64,000 nucleotides of DNA from Fallopia convolvulus (GCA_964016875.1 OZ024728.1:6746272-6810271); one strand, 5' to 3'; positions 24,731 through 34,966 are shown, counted from the first letter of the stretch. Numbers and translations: made by a program. The notes: generated by a model from the letters alone, not told the origin.

Positions 24731-25250
24731 ACGATGCACTTTTCTTATGCCATTTATCAATGCACTTTTCTTATGTCACAATGCACTTTTGAAACTTTTC
24801 AATGCACTTTTGTAATCAGATGATGCACTTTTCATATGCCATTTATCAATGCACTTTTTCTTATGTCATAATGCACTTTTGAAACTTTTCAATGCACTTT
24901 TGTAATCAGATGATGCACTTTTCATATACCATTTATCAATGCACTTTTTTTTATGTCATAATGCACTTTTGAAACTTTTCTATAATAATAAGAATGTTTG
25001 TAAATACATATTAGTGTCTAAAAAATCAGATGATGCACTTTTTCAATGCACTTTTTCTTATGTCATAATGCACTTTTGAAACTTTTCAATGCACTTTTGT
25101 AATCAGATGATGCACTTTTCATATACCATTTATCAATGCACTTTTTTTTATGTCATAATGCACTTCTGAAACTTTTCTATAATAATAAGAATGTTTGTAA
25201 ATACATATTAGTGTCATAATGCACTTCTGAAACTTTTCTTTAATAAATTA
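24681..25250. repeat. 90-bp tandem satellite with ATGCACTTTT sub-repeat
   Basis: Monomers beginning GAAACTTTTCAATGCACTTT start at 24791, 24881 and 24971 (exactly 90 bp apart) and again at 25078 and 25168, with a variant at 24681. Each monomer itself holds four to five ATGCACTTTT decamers, so the unit arose by earlier amplification of a shorter motif. A block with TATAATAATAAGAATGTTTG interrupts two monomers identically, showing that larger pieces were also duplicated. Confidence 0.9.
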
Positions 25251-25259
25251 ACTTTAAAA

Positions 25260-26030
25260 AGATATTTTAATAAATTATATTATGCTTTTTAGATAACCTA
25301 TCCTAATTATTATTATCTTTATAAAAAAATCAAGTATTTTATACATATTAGTGTCTAAAAAATAAGAAAATATTATTTAAAAAATATTCAATAAAAATTA
25401 AAATCAATATTTTAATAATTTCAATCTAAATTTGGACAAGATCTCCACAAATAATGAAATCAGAAAAAAAGTGAAATAAAGTCAATAGGATGTAGGGACG
25501 TGGCATTTCGTCATCTACACATTCTACATTTCCAACCTTACTCGAAATATATTTTTACTTATTCCCCTATATATTTTTTAATGAAATTTTTTATTTTAAG
25601 ATTTTAAAAATACTTTTGGGTGAAAATATACTCTTATTTACTTAAAAATATGTAAAATGTAATTATATTTCACATATTTTAAGATAAATAAAAAATATTT
25701 TTACTAAAAAATACTTTTGATCTCTTAAACTAAAACAAGCCCTAAGCATATGCCCACAAAAAGGCTCCAAAAAAACCTAACTAAAACTCATGCCACCACC
25801 AACGACGACTACTTTCCCGAAAAAGTGATAAATATACGAAGGGACAAGAATAAAAAACCTTATCGTACTAAAGGTAAGGTGTAAAATACAAGGAGCAAAA
25901 CTGGATCATGCAAGATCCTACATAATCCCCGACCACCACAAAAAATCACGTACTCTCAAAAAGACGTATTGAAGTAGCCTATGTAAATAAAAAACCTAGT
26001 TGCAAGAGCGCTAAAAGGTAACAAAAAATG
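25260..26030. other. AT-rich DNA without a gene
   Basis: Simple A/T-rich sequence with no frame of interest, then (25740-26030) sequence lying beyond the recognisable part of the neighbouring LINE remnant. Nothing can be supported. Confidence 0.5.
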
Positions 26031-26039
26031 GGAGTGCAC

Positions 26040-27250
26040 TCTTTCTCCAAGAGTGTGTCTCATGCCTAAGCAAACCCAAGTGTTAAGCAACATCAATAAT
26101 GCACCTCTCTATTGGCAAGCACGAGGGTCAAGGCATAAAACAACAATGAACATGCGAAGTCTTGAGAAAGAGAAGAGTAGAAAGGGAGTGAAGAGGGTTG
26201 AAGGTAAGTGATCGGAATTCACATACCTAAGAGCACTCGTAGTTGCTCGCCTCTACCACCTTCTAATTTAATGCTTGTGGTAATTCTTGACTTGCATGCT
26301 TGGATGATTTTGATGGAACATTCTCCCATATTTGGTGTTGCCCCATGCTGGAACACTTCATTCCTTAGCTCCTAAATGTGGTAGATGGAACCAATGAGAG
26401 TTAGTAATCTTACTCTAAAGATCTGACTCTTCTTCTTGGGGGAGTTAAAAAGAACCACTCCATCCATTCTTCAATGCTCGTCTTCCTTACTTCCACTCTA
26501 TGCAAAGTCCATACTTACTCCATGATTTATTGGACAAAGCTACATTCTCCTCAAATGTGATGGCCGATTTCTTCCCCATTCCCACAAAGTCCACAAGTGT
26601 CATCTTCGGCTAAGCCCCTTCTTTTCATGCAATTCCTAGTTGGGAGGCGCCCTTGGTAAGCAAGCCAAAACCGAAAACTCCATCTTTGGACCTTTTCCCT
26701 TTTCCAAATAGGATCACACCAATCAAGTTTTGGCCACTTTCATCTAAGAATATCATATAACACACGAGTATTGAGCTTGCCATTAGGTAGGGTGAGAGAA
26801 TCAAGCCTCTTGGGGTCCCTGTTTTAGGTGCATGTCTTCTTGAAGGTGCCTCTTGACCAGCTCTCGGAGCCTAAGAATACTCTTCCAAACCCATGAGTCC
26901 AAGTTCTTGGCCCTTATATTGCAAAAATTAAGCCTCCTTGTGTGATTTTGGGCCACCCTCTTCGTCCACAAGTAAAGTCCTCCCATGACCAATTCATTTC
27001 CTAGGTTGAATAAGGCCACTCTATTCCAAGCTAGGACCTCCTTGATGTTCAAACCTTCCTTGTCAAAGGGTCTTGTCACATACTTCTATGCAATCAAGGC
27101 CTTTCTCCCACCAACTTTTTCAGACCAAAGAAAGGATCAACAAGGTGACTCAAACCTTTTGATTACCTCCTTGGTACCAATAGGAGATCAATCTTTCTAG
27201 CATTGAATGAACTTACCCCTCGTAGGATAGCATACGAGCCCCACACCGGC
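26040..27250 (-). pseudogene. 3' part of a non-LTR retrotransposon (zf-RVT region), decayed
   Basis: The minus strand at 26801-27079 encodes KEGLNIKEVLAWNRVALFNL and later DSWVWKSILRLRELVKRH, characteristic of the region after RT in plant LINE-type ORF2. At about 26560-26700 a frame with FWLAYQGRLPTRN, DTCGLCGNGEE and HH carries the zinc-binding (zf-RVT) signature W..W...LPT...C..C....E...H. Multiple stops follow. The RT domain itself is not present to the right, so this is a 5'-truncated, dead copy. Confidence 0.75.
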
Positions 27251-27779
27251 TAATGACATTCATGATCTTGTTGATGAGGGGGTCATAGTCTTGGATCTTG
27301 AGCTTGCCGAAATGGAGAGTGATGTGAACTCGTCTTCAAAGAAGTTGAACTCATGAGTAGTTATTTGTCCTGGACGCATATTGTGTCTTGAACGATGCGA
27401 AAATGATATATTTGAGGCGAGAGACCTAGAATTTGAGGGAGAAATCAGAATTAAGAGACGAGAATTGTCAAGATCAAGGGAGAAATTGACTAGAGGAAGA
27501 GATAAAGGAGATGACGCCTAATATGATAAATCTGGAAACAAATCGACAGAACTTCGTTATTAAATAAATAATGCGTGACTAACAAGGGCGTGGCTCCTTA
27601 TATTGGACAGACCACGAAACCCTAGAACAAGAGTGGGGGCGACTAGGGGTGCACATGCAAGCGGTTCAACAATGCCTTAGGCCCACTAACAAAACCTAGT
27701 AAAAGTAGCCAAAACACATAAGAGGAAAGTCTATAAAGAAAATAGTCAAAAAAGGCATAAAAGATAGTAGGTCATGGCC

Positions 27780-28080
27780 AAGGGGTCGTGGGTGTCACGA
27801 CCCATGCCATGACAAGGTCTCGGCGGCGCGACAAGGGCATTGGCACGCGCGCGTAAGGCATGTCGCGACCCACTGTGTGCGGCGCGACATGACCTCGATG
27901 TTGTCGAGAACCTCATGTGGCCATGTCGATGTGAGCCGGCGCTGGCATGGTGATGGCACAGTCCGAGGTTCGCGCGCCGCTGGCGTCGGCTAGTAGCGTG
28001 GTCTTGGGCGCACCTGGGCATGGAAGGTTCGTGACGCCGATGACGATGAGGCATACAATTGAAGGCTCGACCGTGGGCGC
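27780..28080. other. GC-rich island with repeated CGCGAC motifs
   Basis: About 300 bases much richer in G+C than all neighbours, with repeated GGCGCGAC, TGTCGCGACC and CATGTCG words. Frames exist on the minus strand (27746-28054, Arg/His/Ala-rich), but composition alone explains them. It lies directly downstream of the copia gag remnant and may be part of that element or a separate repeat. Confidence 0.4.
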
Positions 28081-28109
28081 GTTGTAGTCAGCGCGAGTCT
28101 AGGCTTTAG

Positions 28110-28963
28110 TGATGGGTCTGTTAGAGCGTATGTACAAGAACACGTTCTTGTGAAAGTTGAGTCGAGATATACAAGTGCACAACCCACAAGAACTCGTTTT
28201 AGGCGGAATGCATGTAGAAAGTTCACCCCAAAGTTTCTTTAGGGTGCCAAAATAAGCCGCGATAGATTGTCCTTTTTTATTGCAACGAGAAGTATGTGCG
28301 TGTAGTTGAAGAATACGTGATCCTTTGCCAACCAAAAAACTTGATGTAGATCATCTTAGAGGTCTCGAGTAGTCTCTAAATAGGTGATGAAGGAACAAAG
28401 CATCAGATCGATAGACTGTACGATCCAGCCAGTATCATGGAGTAACACTCCACCAATCGTCAATCTCGGCAGATTGATCATCGGGTTTGAGAATACGTCC
28501 ATCAAGAAAACCCATCTTGCACTAAGCTCAGTTTATTCATGGCTATACTCTATTCTTGATAATTATCACCCTTCAAAACCATCGAGTAGATGGGAAGATC
28601 CGGATGATCAGACAGATGTAGGTAATAAGGATTAGTCGGGTCAAGAGTGGCCCATTTTGATTGTTTGGAGGTGGCGGTAGGATTGAGAGTGGTCAGATTC
28701 AGATTCCAAGTTAGACATAGCTAGAGAAGAGCCGAGACCAACTGAAAACAATAACTTGGAAAGAAAACGGTGGTGGCTAGCAAAAGGGCACTTGCGAGTG
28801 GGAGATGGCGGCTTAAAAAAATTCGGTCTTTTGTGGATCTTCCACTGATACCATAAAAGGAGAGATTTTAGGAAATATTTTAATGTATTATCTAAATATA
28901 ATCTTATCGACAAGATAAAGATAGAAAGTATAAACAAGTTATATGAAAACAAATATTACACCT
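28110..28963 (-). pseudogene. 5' end of a copia-type element: LTR remnant, PBS and broken gag
   Basis: The minus strand from about 28963 holds an LTR-like AT-rich stretch, then ATGGTATCAGTGG (28856-28844) as Met-tRNA primer-binding site, then a leader and MSNLESESDHSQSY (about 28720). Shifted fragments follow: NPYYLHLSDHP, SMVLKGDNYQE, then SVGKGSRI-like sequence and KGQSIAAYFGTLKKLWGEL with IPPKTSSCGLCTC. These are the standard copia capsid (UBN2-type) landmarks. There are several stops and frameshifts, and nothing of pol is seen. Confidence 0.75.
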
Positions 28964-29488
28964 TTTGCATAATTTTTTTGGTGAAAAACCGCAGGCATAC
29001 TACGTCTATAATTTTTAAAAAGTTGACCGTTTACCTAAATGTTTCATATGCTCACCTTCATAATTAAGGTGAGTATAAATAAATAAAAAAGTTAGTATGT
29101 ATATGATGTAGAATTACCAATGTTGAGGTGAAAACTATTAATTAAGGACGTTTCTGGTGGAAATATAGCTTAGGGTGAAAACTGAAATTCAATCTGAACC
29201 GTCAGGTTTACTAAATGTGAGGCTAGGACTAAAACAAGAGGAACAAGGGAAAAAAAAGAGACGCGCGTTTGAAACTCAAAAATAATGGCAATTTTGTGAA
29301 TATTATCAACACACTTCCCAAAATGGTAATTAGTCATCCAAAAAACTCTTTTTCCCCAAATACACGCACCTCCCACCCCCAAAACATGAAACACTCCCAA
29401 AAAATTCTCTCAATTCTCACTCGCCGAAAGAAAATATGGAGACTAATAACTGTGAAATCATCTAAGTCAAGATCTAAAGCAATTCCCC

Positions 29489-29533
29489 ATGGCAGATGAA
29501 GAGCAAGATCATCAAATTTCGGTTTTGAAGAAG
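29489..29533 (+). pseudogene. First exon of the lost Ulp1-type gene in copy A
   Basis: ATG at 29489 begins MADEEQDHQISVLKK, followed by the donor GTAAAAAGAC. Copy D has the counterpart MANQEQ-stop...GSEG with donor GTAAAAAAG at 3852-3807. Position relative to the terminal repeat is the same in both copies. The remaining exons of the gene are absent in copy A. Confidence 0.5.
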
Positions 29534-30383
29534 GTAAAAAGACCCTCTATGCTTCAAATTTTGGGATTCTAGGTTAAGAAAGTGTAAAAAACTAGAGGCT
29601 AATTATAGATTTGATTTTTTTCCCAATTTTCGAAGAAAGATTGCATGTATTGTTTGAATCTAAGGTTCATTTAATCGAATTTGGATTTAGTTTTCGATTT
29701 TGAAATTGTTTGAATCTAATGTTATCCAGTTTGATGAGTGTTGATTACTTGATTTGTATTTATAGTATTCATGAAAGGTTGAAACTATTACTAGGATTGA
29801 CAAGACGTTAAATTTTATGTTAGATTCGTGATCTTTTGGATTTGAGATTAATGATTCGTCATGTGTGGTGAGTATGCTATTCTTTTGTTGAAGTTCATGT
29901 ATTTTATCTATATGTTCATGTACGGGGACTATGAGATTCATGTTTTGTTATGTGAACCTTGAGATGCTTGTTCGATTTTTTTTTGAAAATTTGGCATTTT
30001 AGTTAATATTTCTTTCTATTTTTTAGGGAAAAATTTCTGAAGTTAAAACTTTAGTTTTTAGATTCAATCTAGGATTCATATGATGGTTAATAGTCTTTGT
30101 GAACGGTTGGGTTCATGTATTATGTTGGGATGTTCATAAATATTCCTCTAAGGTTCATATAAAGCCATTTGAAATTGTTCATGTTTCTAAGTCTATTGCG
30201 CCTCTTGCACTGATGTTATTGGTTCTTTTCTCTCGTAATTACTACTATATTTTTGTTGGTCACTACTTGTTTTTTTTTGTGTGTAATGCTGGCTAGTTTC
30301 TTCACATTGGTAATAAAATAACTTGGCTCAATAGAAAAGACAAGGATTTATGTGTTATATGTAAAAATAAATGATTTTGCCAT

Positions 30384-30454
30384 AGCCTTTTAGCTCAAAT
30401 GGTAGAGCAATGTGTTTGTACACATCGATGTGGGTTCAAATCCCCCATGGGCTA
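30384..30454 (+). other. tRNA-like segment in MULE copy A
   Basis: Reads AGCCTTTTAGCTCAAATGG, with a D stem GCTC/GAGC, an A box TAGCTCAAATGG, an anticodon stem ATGTG/CACAT closing a 6-nt loop (TTTGTA), and a T arm GTGGGTTCAAATCCCCC with a perfect B box, ending ATGGGCTACA. The acceptor stem pairs with one mismatch. A normal tRNA has a 7-nt anticodon loop, so function as a tRNA is doubtful, but Pol III transcription looks possible. Confidence 0.6.
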
Positions 30455-30689
30455 CATATTATGCATGTGATGTTTCAATTCAAAGTCGAGTTCTCTTGTA
30501 GAGAAAATTGCACTAAATCACCCATTAAATAGGCGAATTTACAAATAACCACCCCTTATACACGAATTTTTTTAAACCACCCATAACTTTTATTCCATTA
30601 ACAAATAGCCACCCACGAGCCTTTTCCGTCAAAAAATCCGTTAAATCCTACCGTTTGACACTTTTACCCTCAATTGTTCATCCCTTTTC

Positions 30690-31310
30690 TTCTTCTTCTT
30701 CCGTCTCGCTCGACCTGGCGACCTCTAACCACGCTTGCCGACAACACACATCCAGATTGGTCGGGTGAGGGAGGCGGCGACGTCGTCGGAGCGGTCGTTT
30801 AGGGTTTCGGTGTGGAGGAGCGATCTGCTCCCAGATGAGGTAGAGAATGGGCTCGTTGGCGGCGATTAGGGAGAGTCCGAGGTAGTCAATGCCGTCGGTA
30901 GGAGCGGAGACGCAAAGGAGCCATGTCGATAACATCCTCTCCTCCGACCCGAAGCTCTCCCGCCTCTCGGGCCACCTCTCCTCCCTCAAGTCCCTCATCG
31001 ACAGCCCCCGCCCCGGCGGTCGCGGCCTCTGCTCCTTCCTTCGCCTCCGCGCCTCCACCCATTAGCTAGCCCGCGTCGCTGGAGGCATCGAGTCCGAGAT
31101 CCAGGCTTGGATCGACCGCAAGAGCCTCCACAATCTCGTCAAAGCCCTCGCCGAGGGGGAGGTGGAAGAGGAGGTCGCGTTGCTTCATCTGCTCGCCCAG
31201 TTCGAGACCCGCGTCTCCCAGGGCTTCAATCGCCAGCTCCAGAACCTGGTGCTCAAATCCAAGGTGTTCGGCGGCCTCGAGTCTCCCTGGGGTTCTTCAC
31301 TTTGACATAT
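30690..31310 (+). pseudogene. Captured GC-rich host-gene fragment in Pack-MULE E1 (unidentified)
   Basis: The plus strand around 30925-31290 gives a protein-like reading with DPKLSRLSGHLSSLKSLID, then a stop, then ESEIQAWIDRKSLHNLVKAL and HLLAQFETRVSQGFNRQLQN, leucine-rich helical sequence reminiscent of ARM-type or U-box-associated proteins. This is an impression, not an identification. On the other strand, 30770-30920 also reads plausibly (DGIDYLGLSLIAANEPILYL), so two host pieces in opposite orientation may be joined. The GC content is far above the flanks. Confidence 0.5.
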
Positions 31311-31575
31311 ACTCTCCAAATTCTAAAGCAGACGCCAATTCAATGCCCAATGTTGTTTGTTTGTTTGTCTGTGCATTCTCCAATACACTTTGTTTGTTTG
31401 ATCTGTGTGGTTGGCGAGCGAGGTTAGAGGCCAGACAAGACGGAAGAAGAAGAAGAAAGGATGAACAATTGAGGGCAAAACTATCAAAGGGTAGAATTTA
31501 GCGGATTTTTTGACGGAAAAGGCACGTGGGCGGCTATTTGTTAACGGAATGAAAGTTATGGGTGGTTTAAAAAAA

Positions 31576-32809
31576 GGGATTTTCCTTTTGGTGCCCCCGA
31601 GCTTTTGACAATTCCTTTTGGTACCCAGGAAAAAAAATTATTCCTTTTGGTACCCCTATACTTTTAGAATAGTTCTTTCCGTAGCCTAAATAAGGCTAAA
31701 GTCAAATTTCAGTCCATTTCTTTAAAACCTCCGTTAACTAATAAAAACAAAAACAAAAAAAAAAACAAAAAAAAACAAAAGGAAAACGCTATCCTACTAT
31801 CGTTTTTTTACCTCATTTTGCAGTCTCTCTTTCTCCTTGATCATGGAATCAAAATCATACTTGAGCAAATCGAAATTCGCCTTAAGAGAACCAAATTCCC
31901 TCTCGAGCTGCTTCGTCTTGAACCGGGCTCGTCGGTTCTGTAACTAGATCGCCACCTATCTCGGTTGCAAGCTCAGCTCTTCCGCTAGACAAACCTTCCT
32001 CTCCGGCTCGAGCTTGCTCTCCGCCTCAAAGCTCCTCTCCAGATGCCTCACCTGCTCCGGCGCCAGCCTCCTCTTCTTCTCCAGCCGCCTGTACGGACTA
32101 TTCCGATTCCGACCCCCCTCCGTTTCCGACGACCTGTCGTCTTCTCTGTTGTGAAAAGGGGGGGAAACAAGGGAAGGTGGGATTTGTAAATTGCCGGTGA
32201 AGGAAGAGGGAGAGGCTTGAATCCAGAGAGATTCGAGGACGTGGGAGGAAGATGAGGGTGGAAATTGAGTTAATTGATCAGATGAGCATCCGCCATTGAC
32301 GTCCATTGTGTGCTCTGTTTTTTCACAGGTGTGGAATTGATGAGGTGGATTTGATTAGGGTTTGTTGAAATTGTGAATTGGGGAAGAGATTTAGAGATTT
32401 ATGGGAGTGAATGTGGATGGAGAAAGGAAATTGAGAGCATCAGAGAGATTTGGCGTGTGAGAATTTGCAGGTGTGGATTGAGATGGAGGAGAAGACGATT
32501 TGGTCGCCGCCTTCACCTTCTCTCTCGCGCGAGGGTTGCCGCCTTCACCTCATAATTTTTCGCCGCCTTCACTACTGGAGTAATGTCGAGAGGATGAATT
32601 TCATTCTTATCCTTGTGGGTTTTTTTTATTGTTTTTATTTTTATTAGTTAACGGAGGTTTTAAAGAAATGGACTGAAATTTGACTTTAGCCTTGTTTAGG
32701 CTACGGATAGAACTATTCTAAGAGTATAGGGGTACCAAAAGGAATAACTTTTTTTCCTGGGTACCAAAAGGAATTGTCAAAAGCTCGGGGGCACCAAAAG
32801 GAAAATCCC
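31576..32809. mobile_element. Pack-MULE E2, nested in E1, carrying an HD-Zip I exon
   Basis: Inverted termini of about 175 bp: left GGGATTTTCCTTTTGGTGCC..., right ...GGCACCAAAAGGAAAATCCC, continuing through CTATACTTTTAGAATAG and CAAATTTCAGTCCATTTC to GTTAACTAATAAAAA. Flanks are ttaaaaaaa (31567-31575) and ttaaaaaag (32810-32818), matching at 8 of 9 positions. The insertion splits the right inverted repeat of E1. The interior is almost entirely the captured minus-strand HD-Zip gene piece and its 5' region. Confidence 0.92.
31812..32306 (-). pseudogene. Captured HD-Zip class I homeobox exon with two stop mutations
   Basis: From ATG 32306 the frame runs through an acidic linker to RRLEKKRRLAPEQVRHLERS, FEAESKLEPERKVCLAEEL and SLQPR, the first two helices of an HD-Zip I homeodomain. 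The third helix should read VAIWFQNRRAR. Here the codons before VAI and after it are TAG (31956-31958, 31944-31946), where family members have Gln and Trp. In-frame homeodomain and leucine-zipper sequence (NRRARFKTKQLEREF, then heptads) continues to a canonical donor GAG|GTAAAA at 31812. The piece is therefore a genomic first exon captured with its intron border, in the ATHB5/6/16-like group by sequence style. Confidence 0.9.
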
Positions 32810-32893
32810 TTAAAAAAGTTCGTGTATAAGGGGTGGTTATTTGTAAATTCGCCTATTTAACGGGTGGTTTAGTGCAATTTTCTCTCTCTTGTA

Positions 32894-33420
32894 TCATGTT
32901 CCAGTTCATATATATTACCTTCACAATTCACATATTGACTTCGCATGTTCACATATTGACTATGTATGTTCACATATTTTCGAACAAGGTCCTTATATTT
33001 TACGAAGTCGTTTACCAGCATTCAAGCCTTAAGCTGCAATTTCTCAGCCTTGACTTTCATAGTAACCTCTTTTGCTACATTAACCTCGTTTCAAAGTCTC
33101 ATTGAGAACGTCCCTTAGCTTGTTTATTTCTTCCCTTTCTATAGTTTAAATACTCATTACAGGTTTAAAATGGTAGATTTTGTGTCAAATCTATGAAGTT
33201 GCACAACCATGTTTTCATGTTCATAAATATATATATTACTTTCCTATTCACATATTGACCGTGTATGTTCACATATTGACTTTGCATGTTCATATATTGA
33301 CTACATATGTTCACATATTTTCAAACAAGGTCCTTATGTTTTACGAATTTATGTACTAGCATTCAAGCCTAGAGTTGCAATTTCTTAGTGTTGGATTTCA
33401 TTCATGCCTTACGATTCATA
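32894..33420 (+). repeat. Internally duplicated MULE block (CAAGGTCCTTAT / CATTCAAGCC)
   Basis: Two related segments (about 32975-33065 and 33312-33400) contain TTCACATATTTTC.AACAAGG, TCCTTAT.TTTTACGAA and AGCATTCAAGCCT. The same pair occurs at about 36975-37060 and 37335-37420 in copy B and inverted at 6520-7000 in copy C. Between them are many TTCACATATTGACT repeats. This block always follows the tRNA-like segment, separated only by CAAAGTCGAGTT-type sequence. Confidence 0.7.
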
Positions 33421-33544
33421 CTCATTAATTCCCTAATCATCATAAATAAAAAATACAAAGGGAAGAACGTCTATACTTGTCAAGGTAAGCAACTTTTAAA
33501 CTGCCAAATACCATGATAAGAACTTAAATCTACATCTAAATTTT

Positions 33545-33988
33545 CGTTACAAGGTAAAATGAGTATAGATGATAAAGCTTTTGAGTATTCTTTGCTTTCC
33601 ATCAACAGAGACGCAAGCTTGGCTTCAACCCTTTGCCTAAAAAAAGTCCTCTTCTCATATCGCGTCCATTGTGTAGGTCAGATGTGTTTGGTATTTTAGC
33701 CACAACATCAATGATTCCATAGACAATTTTTGCAGTTTTGGCCTTTGGGATTTGAGAGAAAAAGGGTCTCAATTGTGTAAGAAGGCTTCTGAGCTCCTCT
33801 GCTATGTTTTCTTGTCTAAGAAGATGAGTGAGATTGGTCATAGCCTGTTCTTTTGCATGTAATGCTTTAGGAGAAGTAGAAGGGTTCTCCAGGACTCTGT
33901 AGAGAATGGCAATTTCCTCAGTAGGGCTTTTGGCTTCCAAAGCCATTGCAATTGATTCAGTATTTACGGGCAGATGGGATGAAGCCAC
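33545..33988 (-). pseudogene. Captured fragment of 26S proteasome subunit RPN6 (PSMD11)
   Basis: The minus strand reads ESIAMALEAKSPTEEIAILY, RPFFSQIPKAKTAKIVYGII and DVVAKIPNTSDL, which I recognise as the N-terminal solenoid of plant RPN6. Sequence then continues in another frame as QWTRYEKRTFFRQRVEAKLA and LLMESKEYSKAL, again RPN6, so a small deletion (several codons after SDL) plus frameshift has occurred. The usual Met is replaced by GTG, and a good splice acceptor (TATTCTAG) lies just upstream. Intact RPN6 is a lid subunit needed for proteasome assembly; this piece is about a quarter of it and cannot be functional as such. Confidence 0.9.
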
Positions 33989-33999
33989 AATTGAACACT

Positions 34000-34966
34000 A
34001 GAATATAAATGACAAGCTGATACAATAACAAGAAAGACTAGAATTTGCATAATTAGAATTCATCTCAGAACATGAAGTCAATCCAACATACCAAAAAAGA
34101 ACAATCAGAAACCTAAATCATCCCAAGAAGATAGCACTCTCCTCCAGATATCAAATAAAAGTGTTAATTTGTTAATTAAGTTCAAATTGCTCCTCCTCAA
34201 AGCTAAATGCTGGTGGTTGATGCCTAAGCAAGGTTTATCTCCCTTATTGTTTATGCTTGAGATATTCATCAGTTATTTTTGTAGGTACAAATATATAATA
34301 GTTTGACCTTATCATCCCTAATTTATTTGCTATGCCGTTCACAACATACATTCTTTTGTAATGTTCACACAAAATCATATGTCGTTCACAAGAAATATAA
34401 TCATATTCTATGCTTTTTTAGGAACTCTTAACTCAAAGGACTTTCATCAAACATGTAATGTGCGTTTCAAATCACTTGATCAAAGACTTCAAAAACTCAA
34501 AATATTGGACAAGTAGACAACGGACAATGAAAAAACAACATGAAAAAACGAAAATATGCTAAACTTTGTGCAGATTCAAACTCAAATTGACGTCAATTTA
34601 GATTCAAAACCTGAACACAAACCTAAAATTAAGGAAAAAGAAAAAGAAAATCGAAAAAAGAATAATACACATACCTGGACTTGAATCCATATTAAGTGAA
34701 AAATTGATTTAATGGGAGAGAAGCTAGTTAGGGTACGATCAAAAGAAAAGGCATTGAAGGGGTCGATCGAAAGGCAAAGAAACACTCAAGGGCGACAAGC
34801 GTTGTTTGGGGAAGAAGATAGAAGGTGTAAAATGACGGATTTACTCTTGCAATCTAAAAATTGGAATAAAACGCGCGTCAATCACAACCCTTTATTGAGT
34901 AAGATCTAACAGATGAAAACGTTATCAATTTTCATGATAAGGAAGGTTTTTATTTGATTCAATCTC
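34000..34966 (-). other. Right arm of MULE copy A with a minus-strand first-exon-like start
   Basis: Near 34690 the minus strand has ATGGATTCAAGTCCAG|GTATGTG, matching ATGGATTCATACTCAT|GTATGTG of copy B (about 38215) and ATGATTCAATTCCAAGTATG of copy C (about 5668). This suggests a second, oppositely directed transcription unit starting from the right terminal repeat. The 24-mer GACCTTATCATCCCTAATTT+ATTT appears twice (34306 and 34967). Confidence 0.4.

Larger units (their letters stand above)
30501..32884. mobile_element. Pack-MULE E1 with perfect 9-bp TSD tctcttgta
   Basis: The terminal inverted repeats begin GAGAAAATTGCACTAAATCA on the left and, inverted, GAGAAAATTGCACTAAACCA on the right. 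They run on for over 60 bp (cacccgttaaataggcgaat...), with a further inverted block (gttaacaaatagcc..., aatccgttaaat). The 9-mer tctcttgta is present at 30492-30500 and 32885-32893. It carries a GC-rich captured segment (30690-31430), and its right arm is interrupted by element E2. There is no transposase. Confidence 0.93.
29126..34966 (+). mobile_element. MULE copy A of the Ulp1-type family, carrying an RPN6 fragment and nested inserts
   Basis: The left end (29126-29260) aligns with the inverted end of copy D near 4165. The right end (34910-34966, inverted) aligns with the right ends of copies B and C and resembles the left end (GAATCA.ATG...TGAAAA..G...GTTAGATCT), so the element has long degenerate terminal inverted repeats. 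Inside, left to right: first exon (29489-29533), tRNA-like segment (30384-30454), inserted Pack-MULE E1 (30501-32884), a repeat block (32894-33420), the RPN6 fragment (minus, 33545-33988), and a minus-strand first exon (about 34690). Without E1 it would be about 3.45 kb. Boundaries are approximate. Confidence 0.6.

Noticed and set aside
30678..31058. 126-codon Arg-rich minus frame in E1
   Set aside because: Arg/Pro-rich shadow of GC-rich DNA in most of its length; only a short part (DGIDYLGLSL...) looks protein-like and is mentioned in the pseudogene entry.
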